NCBI RefSeq assembly: GCF_019343105.1
Contig: NZ_CP073764.1
Coordinates: forward strand, 1,364,001 to 1,428,000
Source of the DNA: Methylovirgula sp. HY1
GTDB taxonomy: Bacteria; Pseudomonadota; Alphaproteobacteria; Rhizobiales; Beijerinckiaceae
Reading direction: 5' to 3'
DNA: 64,000 bases
The translations under genes and the position numbers were made by a program. This document shows positions 63,904-64,000 of the stretch, one piece after another (the stretch's first letter is position 1; the number at the start of each line of letters is the position of its first letter). Below the pieces are notes generated by a model, which saw only the letters and a program-made list of their open reading frames with translations, searched no databases and had not been told where the DNA came from.

Positions 63904-64000
63904 TCAAATTCCCGCATACATGCGGCCGGGATTGACGATATGGTCGGGATCGAAGCTCGCCTTGATGCCTTGGCTGATCTGCATCAACGGCGCCGCGAGC
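63904..64000 (-). CDS. glcE: Glycolate oxidase FAD-binding subunit GlcE, 3' end only
   Basis: The frame reads LAAPLMQISQGIKASFDPDH followed by IVNPGRMYAGI and a TGA at 63904. The NPGRMY ending is typical of GlcD/GlcE FAD-oxidase C-termini, and the position before glcF supports GlcE. The rest lies beyond the window. Confidence 0.85.
   Translation of the reverse strand, partial: LAAPLMQISQGIKASFDPDHIVNPGRMYAGI

Overview
The window looks like chromosomal DNA of a GC-rich alphaproteobacterium of the Rhizobiales, most like a Beijerinckiaceae-type genome. The grounds are MipZ-type division-site control, a cysE/DUF3126 pair, an NDUFS6-like CHCC zinc-finger protein, an alphaproteobacterial mraZ-to-murB cell-wall cluster, glycolate/glyoxylate genes, and dispersed palindromic intergenic repeats of a kind common in that order. 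The assignment is an inference; no rRNA or other taxonomic marker is present.

Layout. 1-2890 (minus): ileS, open at the window edge and carrying an in-frame palindromic repeat. 3129-4021: a small toxin-antitoxin island (a ribbon-helix-helix ORF diverging from a Phd/VapC-type pair). 4083-8817 (minus): yajC-secD-secF followed by a translationally coupled Mth938/squalene-synthase-like pair (NDUFAF3/NDUFAF6 homologues). 9023-12619: an ATPase, a His/Tyr/Gly-rich secreted protein, and a divergent LysR/aldo-keto reductase pair. 12644-16002 (minus): a four-fold-repeat membrane protein, a two-component system and a PepSY protein. 16255-26271: housekeeping and small genes (dusA, a PAS_5 protein, a PilZ protein, a gamma carbonic anhydrase-like protein, DUF3126, cysE, a hydrolase, a CHCC zinc finger, an FAD monooxygenase, mipZ, an SRPBCC protein, tRNA-Leu). 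26379-27625 (minus): gpt and a CinA-type protein.

28085-32840 (plus) is a glycine cleavage operon, gcvT-gcvH-gcvPA-gcvPB, behind a sigma70-like promoter and a tandem glycine riboswitch. It converges on modC-modB, which lack a modA. 34826-40171 holds an unrecognised two-winged-helix protein divergent from a 1374-residue autotransporter; two direct repeats 74 bp apart lie between them. 40220-43389 (minus) encodes a DUF302 protein and a P2-type cation ATPase.

43481-58657 (minus) is the division and cell wall (dcw) cluster in transcription order: mraZ, rsmH, ftsL, ftsI, murE, murF, mraY, murD, ftsW, murG, murC, then a YeeE/YedE half-transporter pair, then murB. Most junctions overlap by 1-17 nt, so translation is probably coupled. 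Three TGGGN repeats at 10-bp spacing precede mraZ. 58994-64000 holds a malate synthase G with a motif-bearing deletion, a secreted LprI-type protein, glcF and the 3' end of glcE, which points to glycolate/glyoxylate use.

Four full copies and several remnants of an intergenic palindromic repeat family (core ATCGGATATATCCGAT) lie between operons. A second repeat type (CCCTCATCCTGAGGAG) has entered the ileS coding sequence and also lies between secF and secD. No CRISPR array, prophage, IS element, integrase or rRNA was found.
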